From the NCBI GenBank assembly GCA_963667605.2, contig CAXXUZ010000002.1, positions 1 through 64,000 of the forward strand: 64,000 bases of DNA, given 5' to 3'. The translations under genes were made by a program, and so were the position numbers. A model generated the notes under the pieces. It had not been told where the DNA came from and searched no databases. It saw only the letters and a program-made list of their open reading frames with translations. How positions within the stretch are numbered: the first letter of the stretch is position 1; every line of letters starts with the position of its first letter. Source of the DNA: JADLGL01 sp963667605 (GTDB taxonomy: Bacteria; Pseudomonadota; Alphaproteobacteria; Rhizobiales; Kaistiaceae). This document shows, piece by piece, positions 54,621 to 64,000 of this stretch.

Positions 54621-55886
54621 TTGAGGCGTGTAGTCGTAACTGGATTGGGCACGGTGACACCGCTTGGCTGCGGCGTCGATGCTACTTGGTCCAGACTGAT
54701 AGCCGGCAATAGCGGTGCGGCCCGCGTCGCCGACTTCGAAGTCAGCGATATTACCTGTCAGATCGCCTGCCAGGTCCCGCTAGGCGCCACCGACGACGGG
54801 CTCTATGATCCCGACGACTGGATGGAGCCGAAGGAGCGGCGAAAGGTCGACGACTTCATCGTCTACGCCATAGCGGCCGCCGATCAAGCGCTCGATGATG
54901 CTGATTGGCATCCGGCAAGCTATCAGGATCAAATCACGACCGGCGTGCTGATCGGCTCCGGTATCGGTGGGTTGCCAGGGATCGAGAAGGCCGCGATCCT
55001 GCTGCACGAGAAGGGGCCGCGCCGGCTCAGCCCGTTCTTCATTCCCGGTCGCCTGATCAATCTCGCCTCCGGCTACGTTTCGATTCGCCATGGCTTGAAA
55101 GGGCCCAACCATGCCGTGGTCACCGCCTGCTCGACCGGAGCGCATGCGATCGGCGATGCGTCGCGACTGATTGCCTTCGGCGACGCCGATGTCATGGTGG
55201 CAGGAGGCACCGAGGCGCCGTTGTCGCGGCTGGCGCTGGCCGGCTTCGCCGCCTCGCGGGCGCTTTCGACTCACTTCAATGATGAGCCGACGAGAGCCTC
55301 GCGGCCCTATGACCGCGACCGCGACGGCTTTGTCATGGGCGAGGGCGCTGGCATCCTGGTGCTTGAGGAACGCGAGCATGCGATTGCACGCGGTGCCAAG
55401 ATCTATGGAGAAATCGCCGGCTATGGTCTGTCCGGCGATGCCCATCACATTACCGCGCCAGCCTCAGGCGGAGACGGCGCCTATCGCTGCATGATGGCGG
55501 CGATCAAGCGCGCCGGGATCGAGGCGAGCGAGCTCGACTACATCAACGCCCATGGCACATCGACACCGCTCGGCGACGAAATCGAATTGCGCGCGGTGGA
55601 ACGGGTGGTAGGAGACGCAGCGGAGGGGATAACAATGTCCTCGACGAAATCTGCAATCGGCCACTTGCTCGGAGCTGCTGGGGCAGTGGAAGCGATTTTC
55701 GTTCTGCTGGCGATACGCGACTCGATCGTGCCGCCAACGCTTAATCTCGATAATCCTTCGGTCGCGACAAAGATCGATCTTGTGCCCCACCGGTCTAAGG
55801 ACAAGGAGATCAATGTCGCACTTTCAAATTCTTTTGGATTTGGCGGCACCAACGCGTCGTTGGTTATTCGGCGGCACGATGCTTAG
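54621..55886 (+). CDS. fabF: 3-oxoacyl-ACP synthase II
   Basis: 421 residues. Start is TTG 54621 behind AAGGAC; no ATG or GTG gives the conserved RRVVVTGLG start. Active-site Cys in TACSTGAH, His in NAHGTSTPLGD and in SAIGHLLGAAG. Condenses malonyl-ACP with acyl-ACP. Confidence 0.97.
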   Translation: MRRVVVTGLGTVTPLGCGVDATWSRLIAGNSGAARVADFEVSDITCQIACQVPLGATDDGLYDPDDWMEPKERRKVDDFIVYAIAAADQALDDADWHPASYQDQITTGVLIGSGIGGLPGIEKAAILLHEKGPRRLSPFFIPGRLINLASGYVSIRHGLKGPNHAVVTACSTGAHAIGDASRLIAFGDADVMVAGGTEAPLSRLALAGFAASRALSTHFNDEPTRASRPYDRDRDGFVMGEGAGILVLEEREHAIARGAKIYGEIAGYGLSGDAHHITAPASGGDGAYRCMMAAIKRAGIEASELDYINAHGTSTPLGDEIELRAVERVVGDAAEGITMSSTKSAIGHLLGAAGAVEAIFVLLAIRDSIVPPTLNLDNPSVATKIDLVPHRSKDKEINVALSNSFGFGGTNASLVIRRHDA

Positions 55887-55957
55887 GCGCGGGTGCAAAC
55901 GCGGTGCATTGTTGGATAGATATCGGTTTGAGATAGACGACCGGCGAGTTTGCCCAG

Positions 55958-57184
55958 ATGATTGATTTCGACGATGCAGACGATCCGCGGGATCTCCGTC
56001 GGCGGCCGCTGACCCCTAAGAGCGCTCGTGAATTGTTGCAGCCCGAGCAGGTGCCGCCCCCGCCGCATCGCTCGCGGGCTGCGCGACATCCCTTGGTGGT
56101 CGCGCTTAATTTCTTCATCACCATAGTCATCGTCACGGTGGTCGTCCTCGGCGGCGTCGGTTTGTTCGCTAAGGTTCAATTCGACCGCGCCGGCCCCCTG
56201 GCCGAAGAGCGCGTGGTCCCGGTCGCCGTCGGGACCGGCCTAAGCGAGATCGCCGAGACGCTCCAGGAGGGCGGCATCATCTCCAACCGCTGGGTGTTTC
56301 GTCTCGGCGTCGCCTTCTACGGCCACCAGGCCAATCTGCAGGCTGGCGAGTACCTAATTCCAGTGCAGGCAAGCATGCGCGAGATCATGGACCTTATGGT
56401 CGAGGGGCGGATCAACGTCTACGCCGTCACGATTCCGGAGGGTTTGACCAGCCAGCAAATCGTCGATCGACTGGTGGCCGATGAGGTCCTTGTCGGCGAG
56501 ATCACCGAAATACCGGCGGAAGGAACGCTCCTTCCCGAGACCTACCAATTCGGCCGCGGCGACACCCGGCAAAGCGTCGTCGACCGGATGCGTCGCGACC
56601 ACGACCGCGCGGTCGAGGACATCTGGAACCGGCGCGTCGAAGGCTTGCCGATCACCTCGCCCGAGCAACTGATCATACTTGCCTCCCTCGTCGAGAAGGA
56701 AACCGGCATTGCCGATGAACGGAGCCGGGTGGCGGCTGTATTCATCAACCGGCTCAACGCCGGGATGCGGCTGCAGTCCGATCCGACCGTCATATACGGC
56801 CTGTTTGGTGGCGCCGGCACCCCCTCCGGCCACATCATCACGCAAAGCGAGCTCGCCCGGCTAACGTCCTACAATACCTATCAGATTGACGGGCTCCCAC
56901 CGGGCCCGATCGCCAATCCCGGGATCGCCGCCCTCGAAGCGGTAGCAAATCCGTCGCAGACCAATGATCTTTATTTCGTCGCCGACGGAACCGGCGGGCA
57001 TGTCTTTGCCGAGACATATGAGGAGCATTTGCAAAATGTTGATCGGTGGCGCCAGCTCGAAGAGCAAAACCGCGCCGCCCAGGAAGCCGCGGCCAACGCG
57101 CCACCTCCGGAGCCGGACCCGGCGGCCGCGGGTGGGGATCCACCGTCGGCCGAGGGCGAACCACCTGCGCCGGCTGCCGATTAG
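55958..57184 (+). CDS. mltG: Endolytic murein transglycosylase MltG
   Basis: 408 residues. One membrane helix at about 45-72, then LysM-like and YceG domains with the catalytic Glu in LASLVEKETG, plus QSDPTVIYGL and SSYNTYQ-like TSYNTYQIDGLPPGPI. Cuts nascent glycan strands at the inner membrane and sets their length. C-terminal Pro/Ala/Glu-rich tail. Confidence 0.96.
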   Translation: MIDFDDADDPRDLRRRPLTPKSARELLQPEQVPPPPHRSRAARHPLVVALNFFITIVIVTVVVLGGVGLFAKVQFDRAGPLAEERVVPVAVGTGLSEIAETLQEGGIISNRWVFRLGVAFYGHQANLQAGEYLIPVQASMREIMDLMVEGRINVYAVTIPEGLTSQQIVDRLVADEVLVGEITEIPAEGTLLPETYQFGRGDTRQSVVDRMRRDHDRAVEDIWNRRVEGLPITSPEQLIILASLVEKETGIADERSRVAAVFINRLNAGMRLQSDPTVIYGLFGGAGTPSGHIITQSELARLTSYNTYQIDGLPPGPIANPGIAALEAVANPSQTNDLYFVADGTGGHVFAETYEEHLQNVDRWRQLEEQNRAAQEAAANAPPPEPDPAAAGGDPPSAEGEPPAPAAD

Positions 57185-57242
57185 CGCCGCGCCGACAGCT
57201 CTGACGCAGGGTCAGCCAGCGAAATCGCGAACGAGGTGAGGA

Positions 57243-58136
57243 ATGAACGGTGCCTTTGTCGAAGGGGTTCAAGGTATGACCGGCTTCGCCCGCGCCGACG
57301 GCGCTGGCCTTGGCAGCCGATGGAGCTGGGAGATTCGCAGCGTCAATGGCAAGGGTCTTGACGTCAGATTTCGGGCCGGGCCGGGTTTCGAGCAGCTTGA
57401 GCGAGCGGCGCGAGAGCGGGTCGCTAAGCGATTTTCGCGCGGCACGATCCAGCTGGCCTTCACCCGGAAACTCGAAGATTCGGCAGCCACGGTCAGAGTC
57501 AACCGGTTGGCGCTCGATGAGCTTGTGAAGATCGCGAGGGAGATCCGGACAGAGGCTGGAGGGACGCCGTTGATCGAGCAATTGTTGTCAATCCGCGGTA
57601 TCGTGGAAATTATCGAGGCGGAGGAGGGGACCGAAGACCTTCGCCCGGGCATCCTCAAGAGTCTTGACCAAGCCTTGGACGCGCTCGCGGCGATGCGTCT
57701 AGGCGAGGGCGTGGAAATCGCCAAGCTGCTGAACGAGCGCCTCGATCGGATCGAGGCCCTGACTGCCACGGCTCGCTCCAATCCGGCTCGATCGCCGGAG
57801 GCGATTCGTGCTCGCCTCGCCGAGCAGGTCAACATCTTATTGGAGACCTCCTCGACGCTCGATCCGGAACGCCTTTATCAAGAGGCGGCGCTGCTCGCCA
57901 ATCGTGCCGATATAAGCGAAGAGATCGATCGTCTGGCGGCGCATGTCACAGCCGCGCGCAGCCTTCTTGCCTCCGGCGAAGCGGTTGGGCGGCGGCTCGA
58001 TTTCCTCGCCCAGGAGTTCAATCGCGAAACCAACACGCTTTGCGCCAAGTCGAATGATCGCGGCCTCACCGCGATCGGGCTTGACCTCAAGGCCGCGGTC
58101 GATCAATTCCGCGAGCAAGTCCAGAATCTGGAGTGA
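57243..58136 (+). CDS. yicC: YicC family endoribonuclease
   Basis: 297 residues. MTGFARADG start, SVNGKGLDVRFR, and the C-terminal DUF1732 block (EIDRLAAHVTAARSLL, RRLDFLAQEFNRETNTLCAK). Usual partner upstream of gmk. YicC proteins cleave certain small RNAs in E. coli. Confidence 0.95.
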   Translation: MNGAFVEGVQGMTGFARADGAGLGSRWSWEIRSVNGKGLDVRFRAGPGFEQLERAARERVAKRFSRGTIQLAFTRKLEDSAATVRVNRLALDELVKIAREIRTEAGGTPLIEQLLSIRGIVEIIEAEEGTEDLRPGILKSLDQALDALAAMRLGEGVEIAKLLNERLDRIEALTATARSNPARSPEAIRARLAEQVNILLETSSTLDPERLYQEAALLANRADISEEIDRLAAHVTAARSLLASGEAVGRRLDFLAQEFNRETNTLCAKSNDRGLTAIGLDLKAAVDQFREQVQNLE

Positions 58137-58792
58137 CCAGCGTGAACGGCGGATCGGAGCGTGGCGGCAATTCGCGCCGCGGACTAATGCTGGTGCTGTC
58201 CTCGCCGTCCGGCGCCGGCAAATCGACCCTCACCCGGAATCTCCTCGATCTTGAGCCCAACCTTGTGCTCTCGATTTCGCTGACGACGCGGAGCCGCCGG
58301 CAAAGCGAGGTCGAAGGCCGGCATTATCATTTCATCGACGCCAGACGCTTTCAGCAGATGCAGGAGGCTGGCGAGCTCTTGGAGAGCGCCGAGGTGCACG
58401 GAAATCGTTATGGTACTCAGCGAGAGCCGATAGAAACTGTGCTCAAATCCGGGCTCGATGTCGTGTTCGATATTGACTGGCAAGGCACCGAGCAAATCGC
58501 TTCGCAAATGTCTGAAGACCTCGTCAGTATCTTCGTGCTCCCACCATCGATGGCGGAACTGCGAACTCGACTCGATCGACGAGCCGAGGATGATCACGAT
58601 GCCATTGCTCGCCGACTTGCCAATGCTCGCGACGAGATCGGGCATTGGAGCGAATATGATTATGTGATCATCAATGATGATCTTGATCGCGCGCTCGGCG
58701 ATGTCCGGGCGATCCTGAATGCGGAACGCCTGAGGCGCGATCGTCAACCCGGCCTCGCCCAATTCGTCAACGACCTGGTCGCAGAGGGCTAG
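58133..58792 (+). CDS. gmk: Guanylate kinase
   Basis: 219 residues. P-loop SSPSGAGKSTL, SLTTRSRRQSEVEGRHYHF for GMP binding. Phosphorylates GMP to GDP. GTG start 58133 overlaps the yicC stop (GTGA); GTG 58142 is an alternative. Converges on rsmA with 4 bases overlap. Confidence 0.96.
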   Translation: MTSVNGGSERGGNSRRGLMLVLSSPSGAGKSTLTRNLLDLEPNLVLSISLTTRSRRQSEVEGRHYHFIDARRFQQMQEAGELLESAEVHGNRYGTQREPIETVLKSGLDVVFDIDWQGTEQIASQMSEDLVSIFVLPPSMAELRTRLDRRAEDDHDAIARRLANARDEIGHWSEYDYVIINDDLDRALGDVRAILNAERLRRDRQPGLAQFVNDLVAEG

Positions 58793-59640
58793 TCGACTCG
58801 GCTCAAAGCGTCGTAGCCGTTGGCGAGCGCGACGAAGCCGGCAATGTCGATCTCTTCCGCCCGCACGGTGCCATCAAGGCCAGCCTCGGCAAGGAGGGCG
58901 GCGGTGTCGACGCCAAGCGAGCGGAGACTTTGCCTCAGCATTTTGCGCCGCTGGCCGAACCCGGCGGCGGTAACGCGCTCCAGCGCCTTGGGGCGGCAGT
59001 TCGCCGGGCTCGAGCGTGGGACAAATTGCACCAGCGACGAAACCACTTTCGGTGCGGGCGTGAAGGCGCGAGGGTCGACCTCGAACAGGATTTTCGCCTT
59101 GCTTCGCCAGCCCGCCAGAACCGCCAGCCGGCCATAGCTCTTCGCCGCCGGCTTGGCGATGATCCGCTCGGCCACCTCACGCTGGAACATCAACGTCAAC
59201 GATTGCCAATCCGGCGGCCAGGACTCGGCTGTCAGCCAGCCGGCCAAGAGCGGCGTTGCAATATTGTAGGGGAGATTCGCCACCACCTTGATCGGCCGGT
59301 CGGCGACGTCGTTGAGTTTGAGCTTTCGCGCGTCGCCGATGACAATTTCGAGCCGGTCTGGCCAATGTTCGGCGATCTCCTCCAGTGCCGCCAAGCACCT
59401 CGGGTCGCGTTCGATCGCCACCACTTTCGCCGCTCTCGCCGCCAGCAGCGCTCGTGTCAGCCCGCCCGGCCCGGGTCCGATTTCGACCACTGTAACATTG
59501 GCAAGATCACCAGCGGCGCGGGCGATCCGGCCGGTAAGATTGAGGTCGAGCAGGAAATTCTGATCCAATGATTTGCGTGCCGCAAGGCCGTGCCGGGCGA
59601 TCACCTCCCGCAGCGGCGGAAGGCCGTCGTCGATGCTCAT
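58789..59640 (-). CDS. rsmA: 16S rRNA dimethyladenosine transferase
   Basis: 283 residues. LDQNFLLD, SAM motif VEIGPGPGGLT, catalytic NLPYNIATPLL, and a helical C-terminus. Methylates A1518 and A1519 of 16S rRNA. Start overlaps the pdxA stop. Confidence 0.97.
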   Translation of the reverse strand: MSIDDGLPPLREVIARHGLAARKSLDQNFLLDLNLTGRIARAAGDLANVTVVEIGPGPGGLTRALLAARAAKVVAIERDPRCLAALEEIAEHWPDRLEIVIGDARKLKLNDVADRPIKVVANLPYNIATPLLAGWLTAESWPPDWQSLTLMFQREVAERIIAKPAAKSYGRLAVLAGWRSKAKILFEVDPRAFTPAPKVVSSLVQFVPRSSPANCRPKALERVTAAGFGQRRKMLRQSLRSLGVDTAALLAEAGLDGTVRAEEIDIAGFVALANGYDALSRVD

Positions 59641-60662
59641 CGAGCAGTCTGCGTTGCGACCATCTGCGCTGCCAGCCCCAGCGCCGCGATAAGGCTGCTC
59701 GGCCTGGCACGGCCGCTGCCGGCAATATCGAAAGCGGTGCCGTGGCCGGGAGATGTGCGGATCAGCGGCAGCCCCAGCGTTACGTTGACGGCTTCGTCGA
59801 AGGTCAGCGTCTTCGCCGGGATCAGCGCCTGATCGTGATACATGCAGAGCGCGACGTCATACGCCTCTCGCGCCGCGCGGTGGAACATGGTGTCCGCTGG
59901 CAACGGTCCGGTAGCGGCGATTCCGAGCGCCTGCAACGCCTCGACAGCCGGCCGAATGACGGCATCGTCTTCCGAGCCGAGGCTGCCTTCTTCGCCGGTG
60001 TGCGGATTGAGCCCGGCGACGGCGAGACGCGGCGCCGAAAGCCCAAATCGTCTCCTGAGATCGGCCGCCACGATCTGCCCAGTCTCGACGATGAGGTCGA
60101 TTGTGATTGCCGTGGGTACCTCGGCAAGCGGAATATGGATCGTCACTGGTACCGTCCTCAGCTCCGGACCAGCAATCATCATCACCGCCCGAAAATCGTC
60201 TCCGTGCCACTTCCGAGCGAGCTCGCTGAGGAACTCGGTGTGGCCGGGAAGAGCGAAGCCTCCAGCCCGGAGCGCCTGTTTGTTGATCGGATTTGTAACC
60301 AGCGCCGCAGCCCGGCCTACATGAACGTCCTCCACCGCCCGCTTGATCGATTCAACGATGAGTGCGACATCGTCGAGATTCGGGTCGGCCGGTTTCGCCT
60401 TCGCCGCCCGCGATAGCGGAACCACCGGCAGGCCGTCCTGGAACGCCTGCACGGCACGGTCGGCTTCAGTCGTGATGATGGTGACATCCCAGCCCAACGA
60501 TTCGGCGCGCTGCCGCAGCATGTCGGGGTCGGCCAGGCAATAGAAGGGTCGCAGGCCAACTGCGTTGCGTTGCCGCCAGGCGGCAAGCGTGATCTCCGGA
60601 CCGATGCCGGCAGGCTCGCCCATGGTCAGAGCGAGCGCCAGGGCCGAGCGCGGCCGCTCCAT
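59637..60662 (-). CDS. pdxA: 4-hydroxythreonine-4-phosphate dehydrogenase
   Basis: 341 residues. TMGEPAGIGPEI start, metal His in GHTEFL, MYHDQALIPAK and GTAFDIAG. Works in pyridoxal phosphate synthesis. Second after surA in the operon. Confidence 0.97.
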   Translation of the reverse strand: MERPRSALALALTMGEPAGIGPEITLAAWRQRNAVGLRPFYCLADPDMLRQRAESLGWDVTIITTEADRAVQAFQDGLPVVPLSRAAKAKPADPNLDDVALIVESIKRAVEDVHVGRAAALVTNPINKQALRAGGFALPGHTEFLSELARKWHGDDFRAVMMIAGPELRTVPVTIHIPLAEVPTAITIDLIVETGQIVAADLRRRFGLSAPRLAVAGLNPHTGEEGSLGSEDDAVIRPAVEALQALGIAATGPLPADTMFHRAAREAYDVALCMYHDQALIPAKTLTFDEAVNVTLGLPLIRTSPGHGTAFDIAGSGRARPSSLIAALGLAAQMVATQTAR

Positions 60663-60664
60663 CG

Positions 60665-61597
60665 CTAGTAGCGGATGATGATCGCGTTCTCGCGAAGCTC
60701 GGCGAGATAGTCCTGGCCGATCTGTTCGCCTTGGTCGATCAGCAATTCATTCTGGATCTCGGTTCGGGCCTGCTCGTTGGCCTGTACTTCGGTTACCGAA
60801 CACACCGCGACGATCTCGATTCCTCGGCTGGTTCGCTCTGGCCTAGTGGTACGTCCGGCACTGGTCGATTGCACGCTTTGGAACTGGGTTTGGCTTAGCT
60901 GCGATACATCGCGGCCGAGGTCGCGGACAGTTACGTCTCGGAGGTTTTGAGCCCGTGTAAGAGAGTTTTCACAACCGCTGAACCGCTGGCGGAAGGACTC
61001 CGCCTCGCTGCGCCGCTGGTTGACATAGTTGTTCGACGAACCCTGTGGCACCACGAAGATAATCTGTTGCAGCCGGTATTGGCGCACTGTCTGGTTGGCG
61101 CCTCCTTGGGCAAGGAGGGCCGCGGTGACGTCGTCCTGGCGAACGACTGGATTGGTCTGCAGCCGCGCCTGGATCAGGATCGACCAATAGATCTGTGCCC
61201 GGACCTGTTGTTTCAGCGTGTCCGGAGTGACCCCCGCCTCGCGCAGCGCCGCAGAGAACTGCGATACGCTCATTCCGACCTGCTGCGCGATTGACGCGAA
61301 CGCGGCGTCGATCTGCTGCTGGGAAACCCGCACGCCGAGCCGAAGAGCCTCGCTGACCTGGATGGATTCGTCGATCAGCTGATTGGTTGCCGCATTTGTG
61401 CTGGCCGTCTGCCCCGACACCCGCTGCAATGCCACCCGCTGGGCGATGTCATAACTGGTGATCGGTACTCCGTTGACGACAACTTCGAGCGTGACCGCGA
61501 ATGCGTGGCTGGCCGGCACCAGAGCCAGCAGCACCAATGCCCACACGATCGCGTGGCGGAAGTGGCTAATCTTCAAGGGACAGTCTCCAAACTTCAC
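60665..61597 (-). CDS. surA: SurA-like periplasmic chaperone/peptidyl-prolyl isomerase
   Basis: 310 residues. Hydrophobic signal segment (about 16-34), SurA N-terminal domain (VVVNGVPITSYDIAQRVAL) and one parvulin-like part beginning YRLQQIIFVVP. Shorter than E. coli SurA (428), with one rather than two parvulin domains. Assists outer membrane protein folding, fitting its place before lptD. Confidence 0.88.
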   Translation of the reverse strand: MKFGDCPLKISHFRHAIVWALVLLALVPASHAFAVTLEVVVNGVPITSYDIAQRVALQRVSGQTASTNAATNQLIDESIQVSEALRLGVRVSQQQIDAAFASIAQQVGMSVSQFSAALREAGVTPDTLKQQVRAQIYWSILIQARLQTNPVVRQDDVTAALLAQGGANQTVRQYRLQQIIFVVPQGSSNNYVNQRRSEAESFRQRFSGCENSLTRAQNLRDVTVRDLGRDVSQLSQTQFQSVQSTSAGRTTRPERTSRGIEIVAVCSVTEVQANEQARTEIQNELLIDQGEQIGQDYLAELRENAIIIRY

Positions 61598-61674
61598 GGG
61601 CGGCGGGGTTCAGCGCCGAGGACCTACCCGAAATTGGCCGAATGAACACGACAAAACCATGGAAACGTGTCTCG

Positions 61675-63915
61675 TCACCGCTGGGTAATGTCGAAATCGC
61701 CGAGCGTTCGCAGCTGCAAGCCGAACATAACGCTGCGATCGAGCACCAATCCAGGTGCTCGCTTCTCTGAATAGGTGATCGACAATGCCATACAATCGCA
61801 CTCATAGCGGAGCGTGACCGAATCCCCGACCACCGCCCCAACGACCGCGTCGTAGTCGACAGTTCCGGCGAGGTTCCAAAAATCACCGAGCTGCAATGCC
61901 GCGTTGCTGGTGATGAGAAAGGCGCTGTCGGGCATTCCTTCGATGTCGAAAATCGAGCGCTCATACGCGATGCTGGTCGAGGTCGAGAACGGACCGAACA
62001 CCCCGCTGGCCGAGAGAATCCCGCGCTGCAGTTCGAAAGTCGCCGGATCAAACCGACCGGAAGCGCTGATCGACCGGCCTTTTCCATCCGTTGCCGACAA
62101 TGCTGCAACGATGTGCGAGCTGGCCGTTTCCAGACCGGTGCCGACCGCAGGATTGTTGACCCCAGCGATGGCAAATGAATTGAGGCCGGCTAGCTGGAAC
62201 GACTGACCGATAATCGCCTCGAAATAGCCGTGACCGAACTGACCATTGTAGCGGAGCAGTACGGTGAGCCGGGTGCCGCCCTCGATTCGGTCGTTGCCGG
62301 AGAATCGGTTGAGCACCAGCAGGTTGGTGGGATCGAAGATGATGCTCTGAGCGTCTTCGTTCGGCACGGCGCCGATCATCGTCTCGCTCGGGCGCGCCAC
62401 CAATTGGACCACCGGTTCGATGATGTGTCTGCTCTGGCCAGATTGGATCAGGAACGGCCAGGACCATTCAAATCCGCCGCCGCCGGTGAGGCGGCTGACG
62501 AAACTGTCGGTGGTCACGCCCGGAGGCGGGGCATCGAGGTCGAGGACGTAGAGATCGGCACGGGCGAAGGCGAAGGGGGTGAAGACCTGGCCCATCGGGC
62601 CGATCATCCGCCGCTGCCAGATCAGCTGCTGGCTGATGCGATTATAGGAGCCGGCAAGCCCGTAATAATAGGTGTCGGCGCCAACGGTGAACGGATCATT
62701 TTCACCGCGCGAAATGCTGATGATGTTGGCATTGTAGCGCAGCTCGCCGCCTAGAATGCTGACGATCCGCTCGAAATCGACTACCGGATGGACCGTCGCC
62801 TGCCGGGCTTGGTCGTTGCGGGGGTCACCCGGGTCGCCCACGTTCTGGAAGTAATAGGCGTGCGCATCGAAATAGGTCCGTTCGATGATTCCGGTGAGAT
62901 TGATTTGAGAGGCAACGAAAGGGGCACTCGTATTCACCGTGCTGTAGTCGCGCGAGAAGCTGCGATCGCTCTGCAGCGTGCCGTCCCAGCCGAATTGCCA
63001 GAACCGGTTGATGTCGAAATCGCCGGTGGTCCGGACAGCGCCGCGGAAGGTCCGGGGCGGGCCCTTTTCGTAGATGCCGGCTGCGATGATCGTGTAGATA
63101 CCCGAGCCGAGCCGATGCCGCCATTCGGCTTCTGCCAAGAGGCCTGCCTTGGTAAAGTAGGTTGGCGTAAGCGTTAGGTCATAATTGGGCGCTGGCGCCC
63201 AGAAGAAGGGAACGCCGACGCCGAAGCCGAGGGTGGTCGAGACATTGACCTCGGGGAAGAGGAAGCCGGTGGCGCGAGTCACCGACGGGTCCGGGGTCGA
63301 CAAATAGGGTACAAAAGCGACCGGGACGCCCAGGAATTCGAGCCTCGCCCGCTCGAAATAGATCACCTCCTCTTCTTCATCGTGGATGATCTTGGCAGAG
63401 CCAACCTGCCACAATGGCGGCCGCTCTTCGTGGTTCAACCGAACCTCGCAGGCGGTGTAAGTGGCGTTGTAGAATTCGGTGACCCGACCGTCGGAACGTC
63501 GGCTCGATTCGGCGGTGAAAAAGGTTCGATCGACCGTTACGACGTAGAGCTGCTCTATGAATCCCTCGCGGAAATCGTCGGTAACGTCGGCCTGGGCCGC
63601 CCGGAAAACACTGCCGGCGCCGTCGATGATAGTGACATTACCGACTGCAACCAGCCGGCCGGTAGCCTGATAATAGGTGAGACGATCGGCGGTCATGACA
63701 TAGACACGATATCGGACGACGACGTTGCCGACAGCCGAAATGATGTCTGAATCATAGTCGTAGACCAGCTGATCCGACTCCAGGATGAGCTGGTTAGTGG
63801 TCGCGCGCGCAGGCAGTGCCGAGACCAGCCCTACCATGCACAGGGCAGCCAAAATCAGACCAGCCCGCCCAAGGCCAAGGCCCCACGGCCAGCGAAGGAT
63901 GGTGGTAGGTTTCAC
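61675..63915 (-). CDS. lptD: LPS assembly protein LptD
   Basis: 746 residues from GTG 63915, overlapping the lptG stop. Signal peptide (about 15-38), LptA/OstA-like N-domain (LESDQLVYDYDSDIISAVGN), then a beta barrel with alternating strands and Cys pair YECDCMA near the end. Inserts LPS into the outer leaflet. Confidence 0.95.
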   Translation of the reverse strand: MKPTTILRWPWGLGLGRAGLILAALCMVGLVSALPARATTNQLILESDQLVYDYDSDIISAVGNVVVRYRVYVMTADRLTYYQATGRLVAVGNVTIIDGAGSVFRAAQADVTDDFREGFIEQLYVVTVDRTFFTAESSRRSDGRVTEFYNATYTACEVRLNHEERPPLWQVGSAKIIHDEEEEVIYFERARLEFLGVPVAFVPYLSTPDPSVTRATGFLFPEVNVSTTLGFGVGVPFFWAPAPNYDLTLTPTYFTKAGLLAEAEWRHRLGSGIYTIIAAGIYEKGPPRTFRGAVRTTGDFDINRFWQFGWDGTLQSDRSFSRDYSTVNTSAPFVASQINLTGIIERTYFDAHAYYFQNVGDPGDPRNDQARQATVHPVVDFERIVSILGGELRYNANIISISRGENDPFTVGADTYYYGLAGSYNRISQQLIWQRRMIGPMGQVFTPFAFARADLYVLDLDAPPPGVTTDSFVSRLTGGGGFEWSWPFLIQSGQSRHIIEPVVQLVARPSETMIGAVPNEDAQSIIFDPTNLLVLNRFSGNDRIEGGTRLTVLLRYNGQFGHGYFEAIIGQSFQLAGLNSFAIAGVNNPAVGTGLETASSHIVAALSATDGKGRSISASGRFDPATFELQRGILSASGVFGPFSTSTSIAYERSIFDIEGMPDSAFLITSNAALQLGDFWNLAGTVDYDAVVGAVVGDSVTLRYECDCMALSITYSEKRAPGLVLDRSVMFGLQLRTLGDFDITQR

Positions 63916-64000
63916 CCATCCTCCTCGCGCAGAAGGACCGAGACGCTAAGAAGAACCGCCAACAACACCGGCGCCCACGCTGCAACAATCGGCGATACAA
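63912..64000 (-). CDS. lptG: LptG C-terminus, partial
   Basis: The last 28 codons read AAWAPVLLAVLLSVSVLLRE, the final membrane helix of the LptF/LptG permease, ending at TGA 63912-63914. The rest lies outside the window. Confidence 0.75.
   Translation of the reverse strand, partial: VSPIVAAWAPVLLAVLLSVSVLLREEDG

Overview
The window comes from an alphaproteobacterium of fairly high GC content; the order is not resolvable from this sequence. The right third (42.3-64.0 kb) is dense, undamaged core chromosome in a recognisable alphaproteobacterial order. On the minus strand run rpsF-rpsR-rplI, cfa, dnaB, alr, radA, cvpA, purF and a short-chain dehydrogenase (SDR). On the plus strand run fabD-fabG-acpP-fabF-mltG-yicC-gmk. 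Facing these on the minus strand are rsmA-pdxA-surA-lptD-lptG. Together they cover replication, small-subunit ribosomal proteins, fatty acid synthesis, cell wall, purine and PLP synthesis, and LPS export.

The left two thirds (1-42.3 kb) are accessory DNA. At the left edge is a frameshifted exported mosaic protein: collagen repeats, a SPOR-like domain, one CxxCH haem site and a ClpP-like serine protease fold. A phage lysis block follows (3.3-6.6 kb: structural protein, coiled-coil protein, holin, GH108 endolysin), then a glycosyltransferase. From 24.7 to 40.9 kb lies a prophage early region: terminase, repressors, DNA methyltransferase, RusA, YqaJ exonuclease, RecT, excisionase-like gene and integrase. 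Portal, capsid and tail genes are absent, so the prophage is defective.

Between the two phage blocks, 8.98-24.07 kb is bounded by two near-identical IS3-family copies in direct orientation. Each has on its inner side a fragment of another copy in the opposite orientation. This is what homologous integration of a circular molecule into a resident IS copy would leave. The imported unit carries topoisomerase III and helicase remnants plus a defence-like cluster: a type IIG-like methylase with one frameshift, a truncated DUF262/GmrSD protein, and an intact 1360-residue protein with a HigA-like DNA-binding head, a candidate nuclease domain and a long helical body.

The prophage appears to have entered the SDR gene next to purF. 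The SDR reading frame stops matching its family just beside the integrase, and its 5' part is further split by an IS630 copy. Single-base frameshifts or nonsense changes are frequent in the accessory part (at least eight genes) and were not seen in the core genes. That points to decay, although assembly error in repeats cannot be excluded from sequence alone.
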